NCBI GenBank assembly: GCA_963676095.1
Contig: OY781040.1
Coordinates: 6,200,001-6,264,000 of the forward strand
Reading direction: 5' to 3'
Source of the DNA: G963676095 sp963676095
Lineage (GTDB): Bacteria; Bacteroidota; Bacteroidia; Bacteroidales; Prolixibacteraceae
Length of the DNA: 64,000 bases
Below are positions 8,291 to 18,035 of this stretch, piece after piece. A model generated the notes under the pieces. It was not told the DNA's origin. It saw only the letters and a list, made by a program, of their open reading frames with translations, and ran no database searches. The position numbers were made by a program, and so were the translations under genes. Every line of letters starts with the position of its first letter. The first letter of the stretch is position 1.

Positions 8291-9763
8291 TCAATAACCC
8301 GGGTTTTGCCACATATAATTTTCATCCGGGTTCCGGTACAGTTCTTCCTGGGGAATAGCAAAGATCAATTGATAGCTTTCCAGTTCGTAATCATTTACGG
8401 CAGGATAAGTATCTGCTTCCAGAAAATCATTGATTACATCATAAGCCCGGTCTGTTCTCACCAAATCGAACCAACGGATATTTTCAAAGGCAAACTCCAG
8501 CCGGCGTTCTTCTTCAATCGCAGAACGAAAAGAATCCTGATCCGGCACGTCCGAAGCAACCAGCGGGGCCAGGCCTGCACGGTTTCTGTTCCAGTTAAGG
8601 ATTTCCATGGCATCCCCACCTGATGAGTAATTTATCTCATTGAGCACTTCGGCGTACATCAGATAAACATCTGAAATCCTCAGTACCGCCCAGTTGATTT
8701 CCCAGTCAGCAATGGCCGTAACTTTTCCATGGCAGAATTTATTGACCCAGATTGTCCCGGTATTGACATTCCCGTCGATGGTCGTATAGCCCTTTTTCAA
8801 TGTAAGATCTCTTCGGGTGTCACCTTCCTCATAGGCATTATAAATGTTTTTTGATGAAAACATATGCCCGTTCGATCCGCCATAAGGAACTTCGTCAGAA
8901 CTCATATCCGTTGGAATAACATCATCCGGAAAATCATTTCCTTCACCAATGTTGCCGGAAATGAACTGAATTTCAAAGACAAACTCTTTCCCGTTATCGT
9001 TGCTATCGTCCCATATATCTGCCCAGTTTGCAAAACGTTCATAGAGTCCGGAGTTGATGACATCCTCCAATAAAAGTTTGGCCGATGTCCAATCCTTTTC
9101 TGTCAGATAAACCCTTGCAAGTATCCCTTCGGCTGCATATTTGGTCGCCCGCCCCAGGTCATCCGCGTCTTCCCAGGCTGCAGGCAATTCCGTGCCTGCC
9201 TGGATAAACTCATCCGTCAGGAAAGCATACATCTCTTCATCGGATGCCCTGGCAACCAGTTTTGCCTCATCATCGGTAACGACATGATCGATAAGGGGAA
9301 CGCCTCCCCAAATACGGAACAGGTCAAAGTAAGCCAGTGCCCTCAGGAAACGGACTTCCCCGGCTGCACAGCTCTTCCGGTCGTCACTGGTAAATTCAAC
9401 ACCGTCAATATGGTCCAGAACGTAGTTACAGGCCGTGATTGCCTTATAATATTGCTGCCAGGCGCTCCACAGAATTTCAGTGGATTCGTCATCTTTACAT
9501 TTACTGATCAATGTAAAATCATAAACACTTTCTCCCGTTTCGAAATTGTCGGAACGGGCTTCAGCGATCTTGGGCAGATATTCCGCACAGATCGGCTGAA
9601 AGCAACTGTAAGCGCCGTCCACAGCCAGTAAAATCCCTTCTTCACTTTCATAAAAGGTTCCTGTATTAAACGAAGATTCCGGATTTTTCTCCAGAAAGTC
9701 ATCACAACTGTTGCCAAGGAGACTTACCCCGATGATTATTAAAATTTTATATTTATTTTTCAT
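8291..9763 (-). CDS. SusD/RagB family outer-membrane glycan-binding lipoprotein
   Basis: A 490-residue SusD-like lipoprotein. The signal sequence ends in the lipobox LGNSC (Cys about 19) followed by DDFLEKNPES, the classical SusD start. TPR-like helical blocks (EVRFLRALAYFDLFRIWGGVPL, shown in part) and the C-terminal RagB block with EEERRLEFAFENIRWFDLVR and a terminal NPGY are present. It would cap the TonB-dependent transporter encoded 11 bases upstream and bind an oligosaccharide or other polymer at the cell surface. No glycosidase, anti-sigma or hybrid two-component gene is nearby, so the substrate cannot be guessed. Confidence 0.95.
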   Translation of the reverse strand: MKNKYKILIIIGVSLLGNSCDDFLEKNPESSFNTGTFYESEEGILLAVDGAYSCFQPICAEYLPKIAEARSDNFETGESVYDFTLISKCKDDESTEILWSAWQQYYKAITACNYVLDHIDGVEFTSDDRKSCAAGEVRFLRALAYFDLFRIWGGVPLIDHVVTDDEAKLVARASDEEMYAFLTDEFIQAGTELPAAWEDADDLGRATKYAAEGILARVYLTEKDWTSAKLLLEDVINSGLYERFANWADIWDDSNDNGKEFVFEIQFISGNIGEGNDFPDDVIPTDMSSDEVPYGGSNGHMFSSKNIYNAYEEGDTRRDLTLKKGYTTIDGNVNTGTIWVNKFCHGKVTAIADWEINWAVLRISDVYLMYAEVLNEINYSSGGDAMEILNWNRNRAGLAPLVASDVPDQDSFRSAIEEERRLEFAFENIRWFDLVRTDRAYDVINDFLEADTYPAVNDYELESYQLIFAIPQEELYRNPDENYMWQNPGY

Positions 9764-9774
9764 GCTTTTAAATT

Positions 9775-12700
9775 TTAGAAACTCAGGTTAATGCCAAACA
9801 TATATTTCCGTGCCAAAGGGTAGGTCCCGTAATCCAGTCCGGGAGCAGTCGTATCATCGCCATAAGAACTGCCTTCCGGATTTACCCCGGGATAGTCACA
9901 GATTGTAAAGGCATTATCAACAGAAAAGTACAGGCGTAGTCTTTCAATCCGGAACGAACTGATCACAGATTTGGGCAACGAATACCCAAGATTAACATGC
10001 TTTAACCGGATGAATGAAGCATTGTATAACCAGGTATCATTCCAGTTGGCATTATCCCCAAAAGGGTAAGGGGTGACCCCGTCACCGGGCTCATCAGCCG
10101 ACCGGTAACAATTCGCCCACCGGGGACGTTGATTCTTATGAGGTTCTCCGTTATCGGAGCCACGTGCCAGGAAAAAGAAAATATCAGCCCCCCACTGCCC
10201 CTGGAACAAAAAGCTAAGATCCCAATTTTTACAGCGAAAATCGTTTTGAATGCCCCAGACATAATCCGGGTTTGGTTTTCCCACGATTTTACGGTCATCA
10301 TCTGTAATTTTACCATCACCTGTCTGGTCAACGACCTTAATATTTCCAATCTCCTGGTCTTCAAGATGAGGTTCCTCCAGGGAGGAGAGCAATCCATCTG
10401 TTTCGTATAAATAAAAAGCGCCGATCGGTTCTCCGACAGTCGTAATATTCGTGGCAGCTCCGTTTTTTGTAATGGTGATTGGTTCATTGTCCTTTCCAAG
10501 TCTTTTGACTTTATTTTTGTTATAGGAAATGTTGAAACGGGCTTCCCAGGAAAGATTTTTTTTCGCGACAGGACTGGCGGTCACCTCAAGTTCCCATCCG
10601 CGGTTTTGCACTTTCCCGATATTTTTAAGAAGGCTTTTAAATCCGGTTGTAGTCGGAACGGGAACATCGAGAAGTAAATCTTTGGTGTTGTTAATATAGC
10701 CATCCAGAGATAGTTGTATCCTGTTCTTTAATAATGACCAGTCAATACCGATCGTATTGGTAATGGTCGTTTCCCAGCCAAGATCCGGATTATCGATCGA
10801 CCCCGGCACAAAACCACTGGTAATACTTCCGTTAAACGAATAGTTTGAACCGGACATTGACCCAATGGCCCCATAATCTCCGATCGAATTGTTTCCTGTC
10901 TTTCCCCAGGACATCCGTAACTTCAGCAAATCGGTCCAGGAAACAGTTTTCATGAAATTTTCACTGCTCAGCTTCCAGCCAACAGACACGGAAGGGAAAA
11001 AGCCCCAGCGGTTCTCAGAGCCAAAACGGGAACACCCGTCATAACGTAAAGAGGATGAGAACAGATATTTCTCCTGATAATCATACTGGATCCGTCCAAA
11101 GAACGAAGCCAGGTTATATTCGCTTCTTTCAGAAGTCGCTGTTACCGGAGTTGCCGCCACATTCAGGGACGAAATCTCATCGGAAGGATAATCGGTTGCC
11201 CCGGCCCCGGAATAGGCATATATTTCACTTTCTATAGAATTTCCAAGCAAAAGGTCCAGATGGTGCTTATCTTTTAAAGCCGCACGATACGTCAGTGTAT
11301 TTTCAAAGACATATCCTTCATTTGTTGTATTGTCTTCCTCCCCTTCCGCTGAATTTCCCATGTTAATATTCGAGGACATAAAGTAGGTGTACCTTTTTTC
11401 CCTCCGGTCATAGCCAAAAGATGTTTTAAAATGTAAATCTTTCATCAATTCGGCATTCAGAAAAATTGACGATAATACCCTCACCTTCTTTGTCTTACCT
11501 GTTGTTTCCTCCAGAATGGCTATCGGATTGATCAGATAATCTGCAAAACCCTCCGTATAACCGAGCTCCTCAGTACCCGTTTCCAGGCCCAGTGTAGGCC
11601 ACATAAAAACTGCTTTATGGGGAACGCTTTCTTTTCCGTTGGCTTTCGGATCGTTGGTTGTTGAAAATGAAGGGGCAATATTTAATCCGATCTGAACATG
11701 GTCTGAAATATTCAGATTCGTATTTGAACGGAATGAAAACATTTCATAATTGCTTTCTTTCAGTATCCCATCTTGCTTTACATAGTTGCCTGAAATCAGA
11801 TAGGTCCCAATCTCATTTCCGCCGGAAGCCGTTAACTGATAATTTTGCATCGGCGCCAGATGATAAATCTCCTTCTGCCAGTTTGTATTGGGCACACTCT
11901 CCGGATCCGACCAGTCTGATGGGATTACGGTCTGGGTTGTCCGGATACTGTTCGGATCGTCAATGTTCCCTCCCGAACGGACCCATTTTTCGTTCCTTCC
12001 CCAGGTCGACCATTCGATGTACTGATCGCGGTCCATGACGCCGATAATTTTTTCCCGCTGCTGAATGCCTGAATAGGCATTGAAGGAAATGCCGGGCTTA
12101 ACCCTGTTTCCGGCCTTGCTTTTGATCAGGACAACGCCTCCGGCGCCGCGGGCCCCGTAAATAGCGCAGGCCGATGCATCTTTTAGAATCTCAATCGTTT
12201 CGATATCGTTTGGATTTATACCTTCCAGCGTTGTTGTCGGGATGCCGTCGATAACATATAGCGGGGATATGCCATTATTGATGCTGTTCGTACCCCTGAT
12301 CTTTATGGTGAGGTCCTGGCCCGGCACTCCGTTTTTTTGCTGGGCAATTACTCCGGCCAGCTGTCCGGCAAAAGCTTCTGAAACAGAAGTGATCGGCCTG
12401 TTTTCAATGGCTTCACCGCCAATGGAAGAAATTGAGGTCGTCAGGTTTGACTTCTTGACACTTCCATACCCGATGGCCACAACTTCATCCAGCCCGATGG
12501 TCTCCTCGGTCAGGGTAATATTCAGTGTGGTTTGTCCGGTATATCTGACTTCCTGCGATTTCATGCCGACAAAGGAGAAAACCAGCGTGGATCCGGGCGG
12601 GACATTGGACAGACTGTAATTGCCGTCGGCCCCGGTAATGGTGCCGGTGGCTGTCCCTTTTACAATGATGGTTACCCCGGGCAATGGCTGGACGCTGGCG

Positions 12701-12906
12701 TCGGTCACTTTGCCGCGGACAGTTTTGTCGGCTTGCTGAGCGGATATACCGGTTTCACCTGGCCCGGGTGAAGAAGAGCGGATAAGCGGTTCGCCCGGCA
12801 GTAACAAGGTTCCGGCCTGCAACGGGTAAAAGCCCGGAGCGGCCAGTAAGAAGAAGAGGAACAGGGTTCCCCGGATTGAAGGATGCGTTTTTGTTTTAAA
12901 GTTCAT
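9775..12906 (-). CDS. SusC/RagA family TonB-dependent outer-membrane transporter
   Basis: A 1,043-residue SusC-like receptor. A signal peptide (about 1-30) is followed by a carboxypeptidase-regulatory-like domain (VRGKVTDASVQPLPGVTI through TLVFSFVGM, about 62-120), a TonB plug with AIGYGSVKKSNLT and PLYVIDGIPT, and a long beta-barrel that ends in the aromatic terminus FGINLSF. It imports ligands bound by the SusD partner using TonB energy. It is transcribed toward susD as a two-gene unit. The 870-base region upstream has unusual hairpins (see entries at 13308 and 13415) that might regulate it. Confidence 0.96.
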   Translation of the reverse strand: MNFKTKTHPSIRGTLFLFFLLAAPGFYPLQAGTLLLPGEPLIRSSSPGPGETGISAQQADKTVRGKVTDASVQPLPGVTIIVKGTATGTITGADGNYSLSNVPPGSTLVFSFVGMKSQEVRYTGQTTLNITLTEETIGLDEVVAIGYGSVKKSNLTTSISSIGGEAIENRPITSVSEAFAGQLAGVIAQQKNGVPGQDLTIKIRGTNSINNGISPLYVIDGIPTTTLEGINPNDIETIEILKDASACAIYGARGAGGVVLIKSKAGNRVKPGISFNAYSGIQQREKIIGVMDRDQYIEWSTWGRNEKWVRSGGNIDDPNSIRTTQTVIPSDWSDPESVPNTNWQKEIYHLAPMQNYQLTASGGNEIGTYLISGNYVKQDGILKESNYEMFSFRSNTNLNISDHVQIGLNIAPSFSTTNDPKANGKESVPHKAVFMWPTLGLETGTEELGYTEGFADYLINPIAILEETTGKTKKVRVLSSIFLNAELMKDLHFKTSFGYDRREKRYTYFMSSNINMGNSAEGEEDNTTNEGYVFENTLTYRAALKDKHHLDLLLGNSIESEIYAYSGAGATDYPSDEISSLNVAATPVTATSERSEYNLASFFGRIQYDYQEKYLFSSSLRYDGCSRFGSENRWGFFPSVSVGWKLSSENFMKTVSWTDLLKLRMSWGKTGNNSIGDYGAIGSMSGSNYSFNGSITSGFVPGSIDNPDLGWETTITNTIGIDWSLLKNRIQLSLDGYINNTKDLLLDVPVPTTTGFKSLLKNIGKVQNRGWELEVTASPVAKKNLSWEARFNISYNKNKVKRLGKDNEPITITKNGAATNITTVGEPIGAFYLYETDGLLSSLEEPHLEDQEIGNIKVVDQTGDGKITDDDRKIVGKPNPDYVWGIQNDFRCKNWDLSFLFQGQWGADIFFFLARGSDNGEPHKNQRPRWANCYRSADEPGDGVTPYPFGDNANWNDTWLYNASFIRLKHVNLGYSLPKSVISSFRIERLRLYFSVDNAFTICDYPGVNPEGSSYGDDTTAPGLDYGTYPLARKYMFGINLSF

Positions 12907-13307
12907 AGTCAGTTAGTTTAATGGTTTTGGTTAGTTTCCGGAAAAGGCATGACAATGCCCGTAAGCAGAATTTTTGTTTCATACTTCTAGGATTTTTCAG
13001 GTTGAATGTTCGGTTGATGCCGGATTCACGGGACTCCGTGAATCCTCCTGTTGGTGTGTATTTAGAAAGACATTATGGAGGCAACCGGTGACAAAAAGGT
13101 TTCGCGTAAAGCATAACTTTTGGGGGTTGGGTTAAAAATGAAAGATTTAAGGAATGTTCCCGGGGCAACAGATAGTGAACAGCCTCGGCAAACAGGGCGC
13201 GGCATCCCCTGAAAGCAGGGCGTACAGGCCGCCTGCCCGTGTAATATGAAAAGTTTTTCATAAATTTAGGGTGTTAATTAAATTTATCAAGATTGATTAA
13301 CTGCTAA

Positions 13308-13353
13308 GCCTGCTGCACGTCGCCAAACAGTTGCAGCGGGCCTTTGCTTTTTT
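13308..13353 (+). terminator. Terminator-like hairpin upstream of susC
   Basis: GCCTGCTGCA at 13308-13317 pairs with TGCAGCGGGC at 13332-13341 (one G-T pair), followed by CTTTGCTTTTTT. This is a classical Rho-independent terminator for a plus-strand transcript, but no plus-strand gene precedes it. It may end an unannotated small RNA running antisense to the susC leader. Confidence 0.5.
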
Positions 13354-13414
13354 AAGGAATATCGGGGTTAGTCAAGTCACAAGCAATAATTTTAAAGTTA
13401 AACGACAAACATTT

Positions 13415-13580
13415 AAGGTATGCCTGGTAAAAAGGCATGGCCTGCACAATTAAGTTGAGCTTTCTAAAACAGTATGCGCCTGGAACAAAAACAAAAAAGA
13501 AGGCGCGGGCTCAACTTATCCGAACTGGGGTACTGGTATACCTGTACGCAGATAAGAGAACCCACGCCTAGGTCGTGAGC
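13415..13580. other. Dense series of hairpins, possible structured RNA
   Basis: Four consecutive inverted repeats lie here: ATGCC/GGCAT near 13420-13438; AAGTTGAGC/GCTCAACTT with an inner GCGCC/GGCGC stem (about 13440-13512); CTTATC/GATAAG enclosing the near-perfect palindrome GTACTGGTATACCTGTAC; and CACG/CGTG around CCTAGGT. The sequence is not coding in any frame. It matches no RNA family that I can recognise, and it could be transcribed on either strand. Confidence 0.45.
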
Positions 13581-13720
13581 TTTTCTTACTTATCATCTCG
13601 CATACATTAAAAATTACCAGTTTTCAGTTCGAGATTCTAAGCGAATGCTTCTAATATTTTTACTTTTCGAAGGTTCGCAAAATTACATCTTTAATGTAAT
13701 GTCTTGACAAATATAGTGAA

Positions 13721-13756
13721 TAAATCATTCGATACAAATTTGTATCGAATGATTTA
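13721..13756. promoter_or_regulatory. 36-bp perfect palindrome in front of the XRE regulator
   Basis: The 18-base half TAAATCATTCGATACAAA is followed directly by its exact reverse complement, with no spacer. It ends 24 bases before the start codon of the XRE-type regulator and just downstream of a TTGACA hexamer (13704-13709). The natural reading is an operator for autoregulation; an alternative is a recombination or replication site at the island edge. Confidence 0.65.
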
Positions 13757-13780
13757 AGCTTTTTTCTCAAATTTTACTTT

Positions 13781-14131
13781 ATGAGAAAATATAATGAAGT
13801 AGAAGTTGAGCTATTAAACATCCAAATAGGATGTGTTCTAAGACTGGCTAGGTTAAAGAGAGGAATATCCCAATATGATCTTTCTTTATTATTGGGGTCA
13901 AACCCAACTATGGTCGGAAGAGTCGAACGATCTGAGAATGTAAGCGGTTGGGATAAAATACTTTCAATAAGTCAAGAATTAGATATCGACTTTTGTAGTC
14001 TCTTCATCTTAAAGACAAAGGATGAATTATTGTCCATTGTTGATGAATCTTTTAAGCTTGAGGATAAACTTACTCAGAAAAAGAGGGAATATTACAGCTA
14101 TCTGAAAACAATGATCACGAACAAATTCTAA
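13781..14131 (+). CDS. XRE-type helix-turn-helix regulator
   Basis: A 116-residue DNA-binding protein. Residues 16-65 fit an HTH_3/XRE domain: VLRLARLKRGISQYDLSLLL, then SNPTMVGRVERSE, then a helix ending ISQELDIDFCSLF. The C-terminal 40 residues are a charged helix without known function. It stands alone at the left edge of the AT-rich island with a 36-bp perfect palindrome immediately upstream, so autoregulation is likely. Its cargo partner, if any, is not obvious: the next real gene starts 900 bases away. Confidence 0.85.
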   Translation: MRKYNEVEVELLNIQIGCVLRLARLKRGISQYDLSLLLGSNPTMVGRVERSENVSGWDKILSISQELDIDFCSLFILKTKDELLSIVDESFKLEDKLTQKKREYYSYLKTMITNKF

Positions 14132-14534
14132 CGGTAATTCCACAACAAATGTAAATATTCGATCCCGCACGTCTGTTAATATTCTTCTTCCATTTCGGAC
14201 TGTTCTAATTTTTATGCACAAGCCGGGCAGACTGATGATTTACCGGGACTATTCCAATAATTGTACATTTTCCGCTTAGCGATTTGAGTATTGCAGAAAA
14301 GAAACTCACTACCCTTGCGGGGAAGCGGTTAAACTGAATAGGCATTTCTTTGCCTTATTATTTCAAAATCATTATCACACATTTTTATTTTCAGACAAGA
14401 CTGGAATTGTTTCAGAGGCTTAGTGGAAAATGCCGAACAAGCATTTATCTCTTTAAGATTATCATCTATCTATATAACTGTCATTTACCTGTGAAAATAC
14501 TTGGCTAGCTGCATAATTTTGCATTGAGACAAAA
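14132..14534. other. Non-coding stretch, nothing recognised
   Basis: AT-rich spacer after the XRE gene. No open frame with family character, no long inverted repeat and no similarity to the repeated modules of the island was seen. Confidence 0.5.
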
Positions 14535-14690
14535 CTCTAGTTTGCACACCCACATTTATGTTTTGCAGGTTGAAACTATCGTTTTGCTAATCCAACAAAT
14601 GAACGTAACGAATTTTACCAGAAACCTATTTGACTTTAAGGGAGGTTGGCGTAATTTGGTGGGATTAAAACTACACTCGAAGGTTATGGA
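14535..14690 (+). repeat. Diverged copy of the leader found before integrase remnants
   Basis: This segment (starting TTTGCACACCCACATTTATG, with AACCTATTTGACTTTAAGGG further on) matches at about 80 percent by eye the sequence at 25905-26030, 37592-37717 and in part 27417-27490, each of which leads into a truncated tyrosine recombinase. Here the recombinase end itself is missing. It marks a lost or recombined module at the left of the array. Confidence 0.6.
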
Positions 14691-14877
14691 AAATTATTGT
14701 GCGAAAATGACTGGTTAATTCCACCAAAGTAAAAGGATGCCTTTTGCATTGACTACAGCCTATTTCATAGAAAGGAATGGTTTGGTCTATTAACTAAACT
14801 TTAACAGAGAGTTCAAAAAGCATAGAAATATATATTCATGTTTCAAAAAATAGTTTTATAAAATTTAAGAACTAGAT

Positions 14878-15012
14878 CGATGACATTACATTGACAATAA
14901 TTAAAATCTGCGTTTATTGTTACAATTCCGGAAAATATGATCACCTTTTTCAGGTTGAGAAAGTAGCAATAAACGCTGTTAAAGATTATACTTAAACGTT
15001 AACTGTCATCTT
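14878..15012 (+). other. attC-like long imperfect hairpin
   Basis: GATGACA at 14879 pairs with TGTCATC near 15006. An inner stem GCGTTTATTG-TAC pairs with GTA-CAATAAACGC, each strand having one unpaired base. The right arm contains CGTTAACTG, an attC R'-like box. Length (about 135 bp) and architecture fit a large integron attC site placed just before the cassette gene at 15030. Confidence 0.5.
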
Positions 15013-15029
15013 AAAAACAGCAGCATAAA

Positions 15030-17004
15030 ATGCACGAGCACGATTTAAATAGAGTTAAATTTTACTCAAAAGAAGATATGATAAGTGGACACGAATTGTC
15101 AAAAGGAGAATGCATCTTAAGAGATGAGATAAAGCCTAATTATACAAACATTAACGACATTTTAGAACTTTACAATATAAAAAAATATATTGATAATGAA
15201 TTGTATTTAAGGAAATGGACTCAAGAAGATATTGAAAGTTTCAAGATTAAAGTCGATGAATATGGTAAAATCATAGGACGATTTATGTCAAAGGTTAATG
15301 ATACAAATATTGTTGACTTTTATGATAATATATCATTTAATTATATTGATTCTTTTTGGGAAATAGTTAATGATCAAAATGTATTTAAGCGGATTTCAAA
15401 ATCCAATTTTCAAAAGATTCTCACAGGTGCCCCTCTCATAATCAACGAGATTATAACTCATAAATCATTAGTTGATTATTACAATACAATAATCAAAGAT
15501 TTCTTACTAACCTATTCTCAATCTGCTGAAATATTGCTTACTATCTATGAGGTACAAGAAGAATTTACCCAAAAACAGAAATTTTTTACCCAAAAGCTTA
15601 AGTGTTGAAAACAAAGAAACGATTATTTCAAATTATTTAGAATCCAACGATTTAAATCTAAATTATATAGGATTAATACAAAACATAAAAAATAGGAACG
15701 ATTTTAAAATATCTGATAAAACTAGACTTAAAGCAAAACGTCTACAGAAAAGCGAAACTGAAAAATTTTTCACTGATAAAGGGAGTTTTAAATATGGAGT
15801 TAATATAAGTTTTCCTGAAAATGCAACAAAAATAAAAGATGGATTTATTGACAAAAATCATATTGCTAACTACTCATACAGTTTAGATTTTATTAAACAA
15901 AACAACAATCCATATTTTTTATTTCAAAATTTTAAATATCTATTCGAATATACTGATAATCAGAATAGAATAGATCTTGTGAGCAAAAAAAGCCAATTAG
16001 GGATATTTGAAAAAATTATGGGAGTACATTCTCAAAATGAATATAGAGGAGGAACAGCTTTTTCTGTATCTGAAATGACATCACAAGGTCAAATATATGG
16101 ATACAATAAAATTGTAAATGATTTAAACTATTCATTAGAGGATATTCTTCATTTTGTTTTTACATCAATTTTTCAAGAAAAATATGGTTTTGCTAATAAT
16201 GCTAGTTTTTATATTCCAACAGCAACTACATACTTCGAAAAGGTAAGATTGTTAGCACCTGAATTTGAATCAATTTTAAAACAATTCAAATTTTTTGTTG
16301 AAGATGGAAATATTGATTTTGAACTTTTGCAAATATCATCACTTCCTTCTTCTATAAAAGATATACCAAGTCTAAATCCTAATAAATATATATATTTCAA
16401 TGAAAGTAATGATATAATGGTAGGATGTTCAAACTTATTTTTTTCCGACCAAAGTCATCTTACATATGTAGAACCATTTAAAAACAAAAAACACCATACT
16501 TTTTTTGAATTACTTGCACACGAAGATGTAATATTTGGAAATTATGAAGAGCATCAGAAACCTCGATTGAATTATCTTATTGAAAAAGGTTTTATTTCAA
16601 TAGATAGTAATGACCTAATACAAATAACAAATCCAGCAAGAGTATTAATTTTAAAAGATTTACACGATAATGAGGTTGGTTCCTTTTATCATTATCCGAT
16701 TGATTTTCAACGAGAAGTTAAACAGATGGAAACAGAAGACATTGTTTTCTTTGAAAGTTCATTATTTTCAAAACCAGAGCAATCATATTTTAACTATTTC
16801 TTAAATAAAAGCGAATTTACTAATGGATTAGATTTAAGAAATAGCTATTTGCACGGTACGCAAGCAAACCCAGACGAAGTTAAAAGACATGAATACGCAT
16901 ATTTTACATATATAAAATTATTAGTTTTAGCAATGTTGAAAATAGAAGATGATTTACTAACTTCAAACGCAATAAAAAAGAAAATGCGAAAGGCAAACGG
17001 CTAA
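15030..17004 (+). pseudogene. DUF4209-type HEPN-like protein split by a frameshift
   Basis: Two overlapping frames, 15030-15608 (192 residues) and 15547-17004, read as one protein of about 650 residues if one base is shifted near 15595, where KFFTQK of the first frame would continue as LSVENKETII of the second. The C-terminal part has LRNSYLHGTQ, matching the RNxxxHG motif that defines DUF4209 and resembling the Rx4-6H active site of HEPN ribonucleases. The sequence is very AT-rich compared with the flanks, pointing to transfer as a cassette. Either a recent mutation, a sequencing error or programmed frameshifting (CCCAAAAGC) explains the break. A defence or RNA-cleaving role is inference. 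Confidence 0.6.
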
Positions 17005-17258
17005 TCGAGTAGACAAAACCGTGGTTATTATTAAATGCTCCATGTAATGGGATTAAATGATTTTCCCCTGCCGGTTTTGGCGTTCCTTTCCGCCGGGACC
17101 AGGAAAAGCGGCAGTGATACCAGCTTTTTATCATCCGGGCGGGCATAATTTTCCCGTTCGGCAAACGCGGAGGGTTTTTACTGGGAACAATTGTGTCAAT
17201 CTCTTTTCTGAATAACAAGTAAATCTGTAAACTATTTCCAGCAAAGGGCAAAGATGCT
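17003..17258. other. Spacer beginning with a group II intron 3' end word
   Basis: Directly at the stop of the DUF4209-type gene the sequence AATCGAGTAGAC is the complement of GTCTACTCGAT, the 3' end of the nested intron at 34921. The rest is not coding. A segment around GAATAACAAGT is shared with 39160-39195. Confidence 0.4.
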
Positions 17259-17434
17259 GTTCTCTTCGTAAAAAGATGCTGAAGGTTTCGCGGAAAGTTG
17301 CCGTACTTTTCAGGAAAAGACAGGGGAGATTTTATAAAAAGACCCTGAACTTTTCGCCAAAAGATGGGGAAGATTTCCTCAAAAGCTGCCCGACTTTTAG
17401 TAAAAAGATACCGAGGATTTCCGGAAAAGATACG
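17259..17434. repeat. Array of eight 22-bp units, consensus TTTTnnnAAAAGA
   Basis: Units start every 22 bases (17259, 17281, 17303, 17325, 17347, 17369, 17391, 17413). Examples are GTACTTTTCAGGAAAAGACA and GAACTTTTCGCCAAAAGATG. Each unit holds an imperfect palindrome of T and A runs around a variable trinucleotide. The array ends in the anchor CATCCTTCCGGTATAAGGG, which also follows the unrelated array at 25712. Period is not a multiple of three, so it is not coding. Confidence 0.8.
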
Positions 17435-17484
17435 GTACTTTTTTCATCCTTCCGGTATAAGGGGAAAAGTATATTGATTAAAAA

Positions 17485-17594
17485 ATTACTGTATAATTTT
17501 CAAAATAGTAGTGCATAATCCTGGAAATTATAGTGCATAATTTTGGAAAGATTAACGCATAAACCTGGAGATATTAATGCATAATTTCGGAAAG
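17485..17594. repeat. Array of five 22-bp units, consensus GTGCATAAT..TGGAAA
   Basis: Units at 17485, 17507, 17529, 17551 and 17573, for example AGTGCATAATCCTGGAAAT and ATTAATGCATAATTTCGGAA. It has the same 22-bp period as the array just to its left but an unrelated consensus. Confidence 0.75.
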
Positions 17595-17659
17595 ATTCAC
17601 TTATCAGTATTCCTGTTCCGGGGTGTCTTTATTTGGTAAAATAGGCAGTTCGCTCAACA

Positions 17660-18035
17660 AAATGTATTCCTGTGCTTTGAGTACCGCTTGCTGTGCGTTG
17701 CGATTGGGCCGGAAACCATAACTGTAATCTTCAAATTCCATCTCGAATTTGATGGACAGAACCTGGTCTACGGCTTGTTGCAACATGCGATCGGTTGCAG
17801 TGAGTACGCCTAATAAACGGAATTTTCCGTTGCTCTTGGGTATTTCCACCCCCAGAATAGGTTGTGGCTGGTACTTCCCTTCACGGATATCAGATTCCAG
17901 TTGCTCCCTGTTTTTAGTCAGGTGAGCATACAAATCCGTCACTGCCATACCATCGGTGCCTGCCGAACCTTTATTCGACACAACCTGACGGTAAGCCCGC
18001 ATTATATTCCTCCGGTTCAGTACCTGTTCAATCAT
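17660..18035 (-). pseudogene. Group II intron reverse transcriptase, N-terminal fragment
   Basis: About 125 residues of a group II intron maturase beginning MIEQVLNRRNIMRAYRQVV, with SNKGSAGTDGM, IPKSNGKFRLLGV and the RT1-RT2 block YSYGFRPNRNAQQAVL. It ends after AQEYI, where the sequence departs into unrelated DNA. It lacks the catalytic YADD and the maturase domain and is inactive. It is about 90 percent like the relatives at 23104 and 30920, for example in IMRAYRQVV versus MMRAYRQVV. Confidence 0.85.

Noticed and set aside
13073..13261. Small minus-strand protein upstream of susC
   Set aside because: Composition and motifs look like translated GC-rich leader sequence; no family character and no ribosome site.
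13500..13580. tRNA or tmRNA in the hairpin-rich region
   Set aside because: No acceptor stem, TTCGA loop or CCA context can be drawn; the stems do not form a cloverleaf.
17259..17594. CRISPR array
   Set aside because: Units are contiguous 22-mers without separate spacers, repeats are degenerate, and no cas gene is present.
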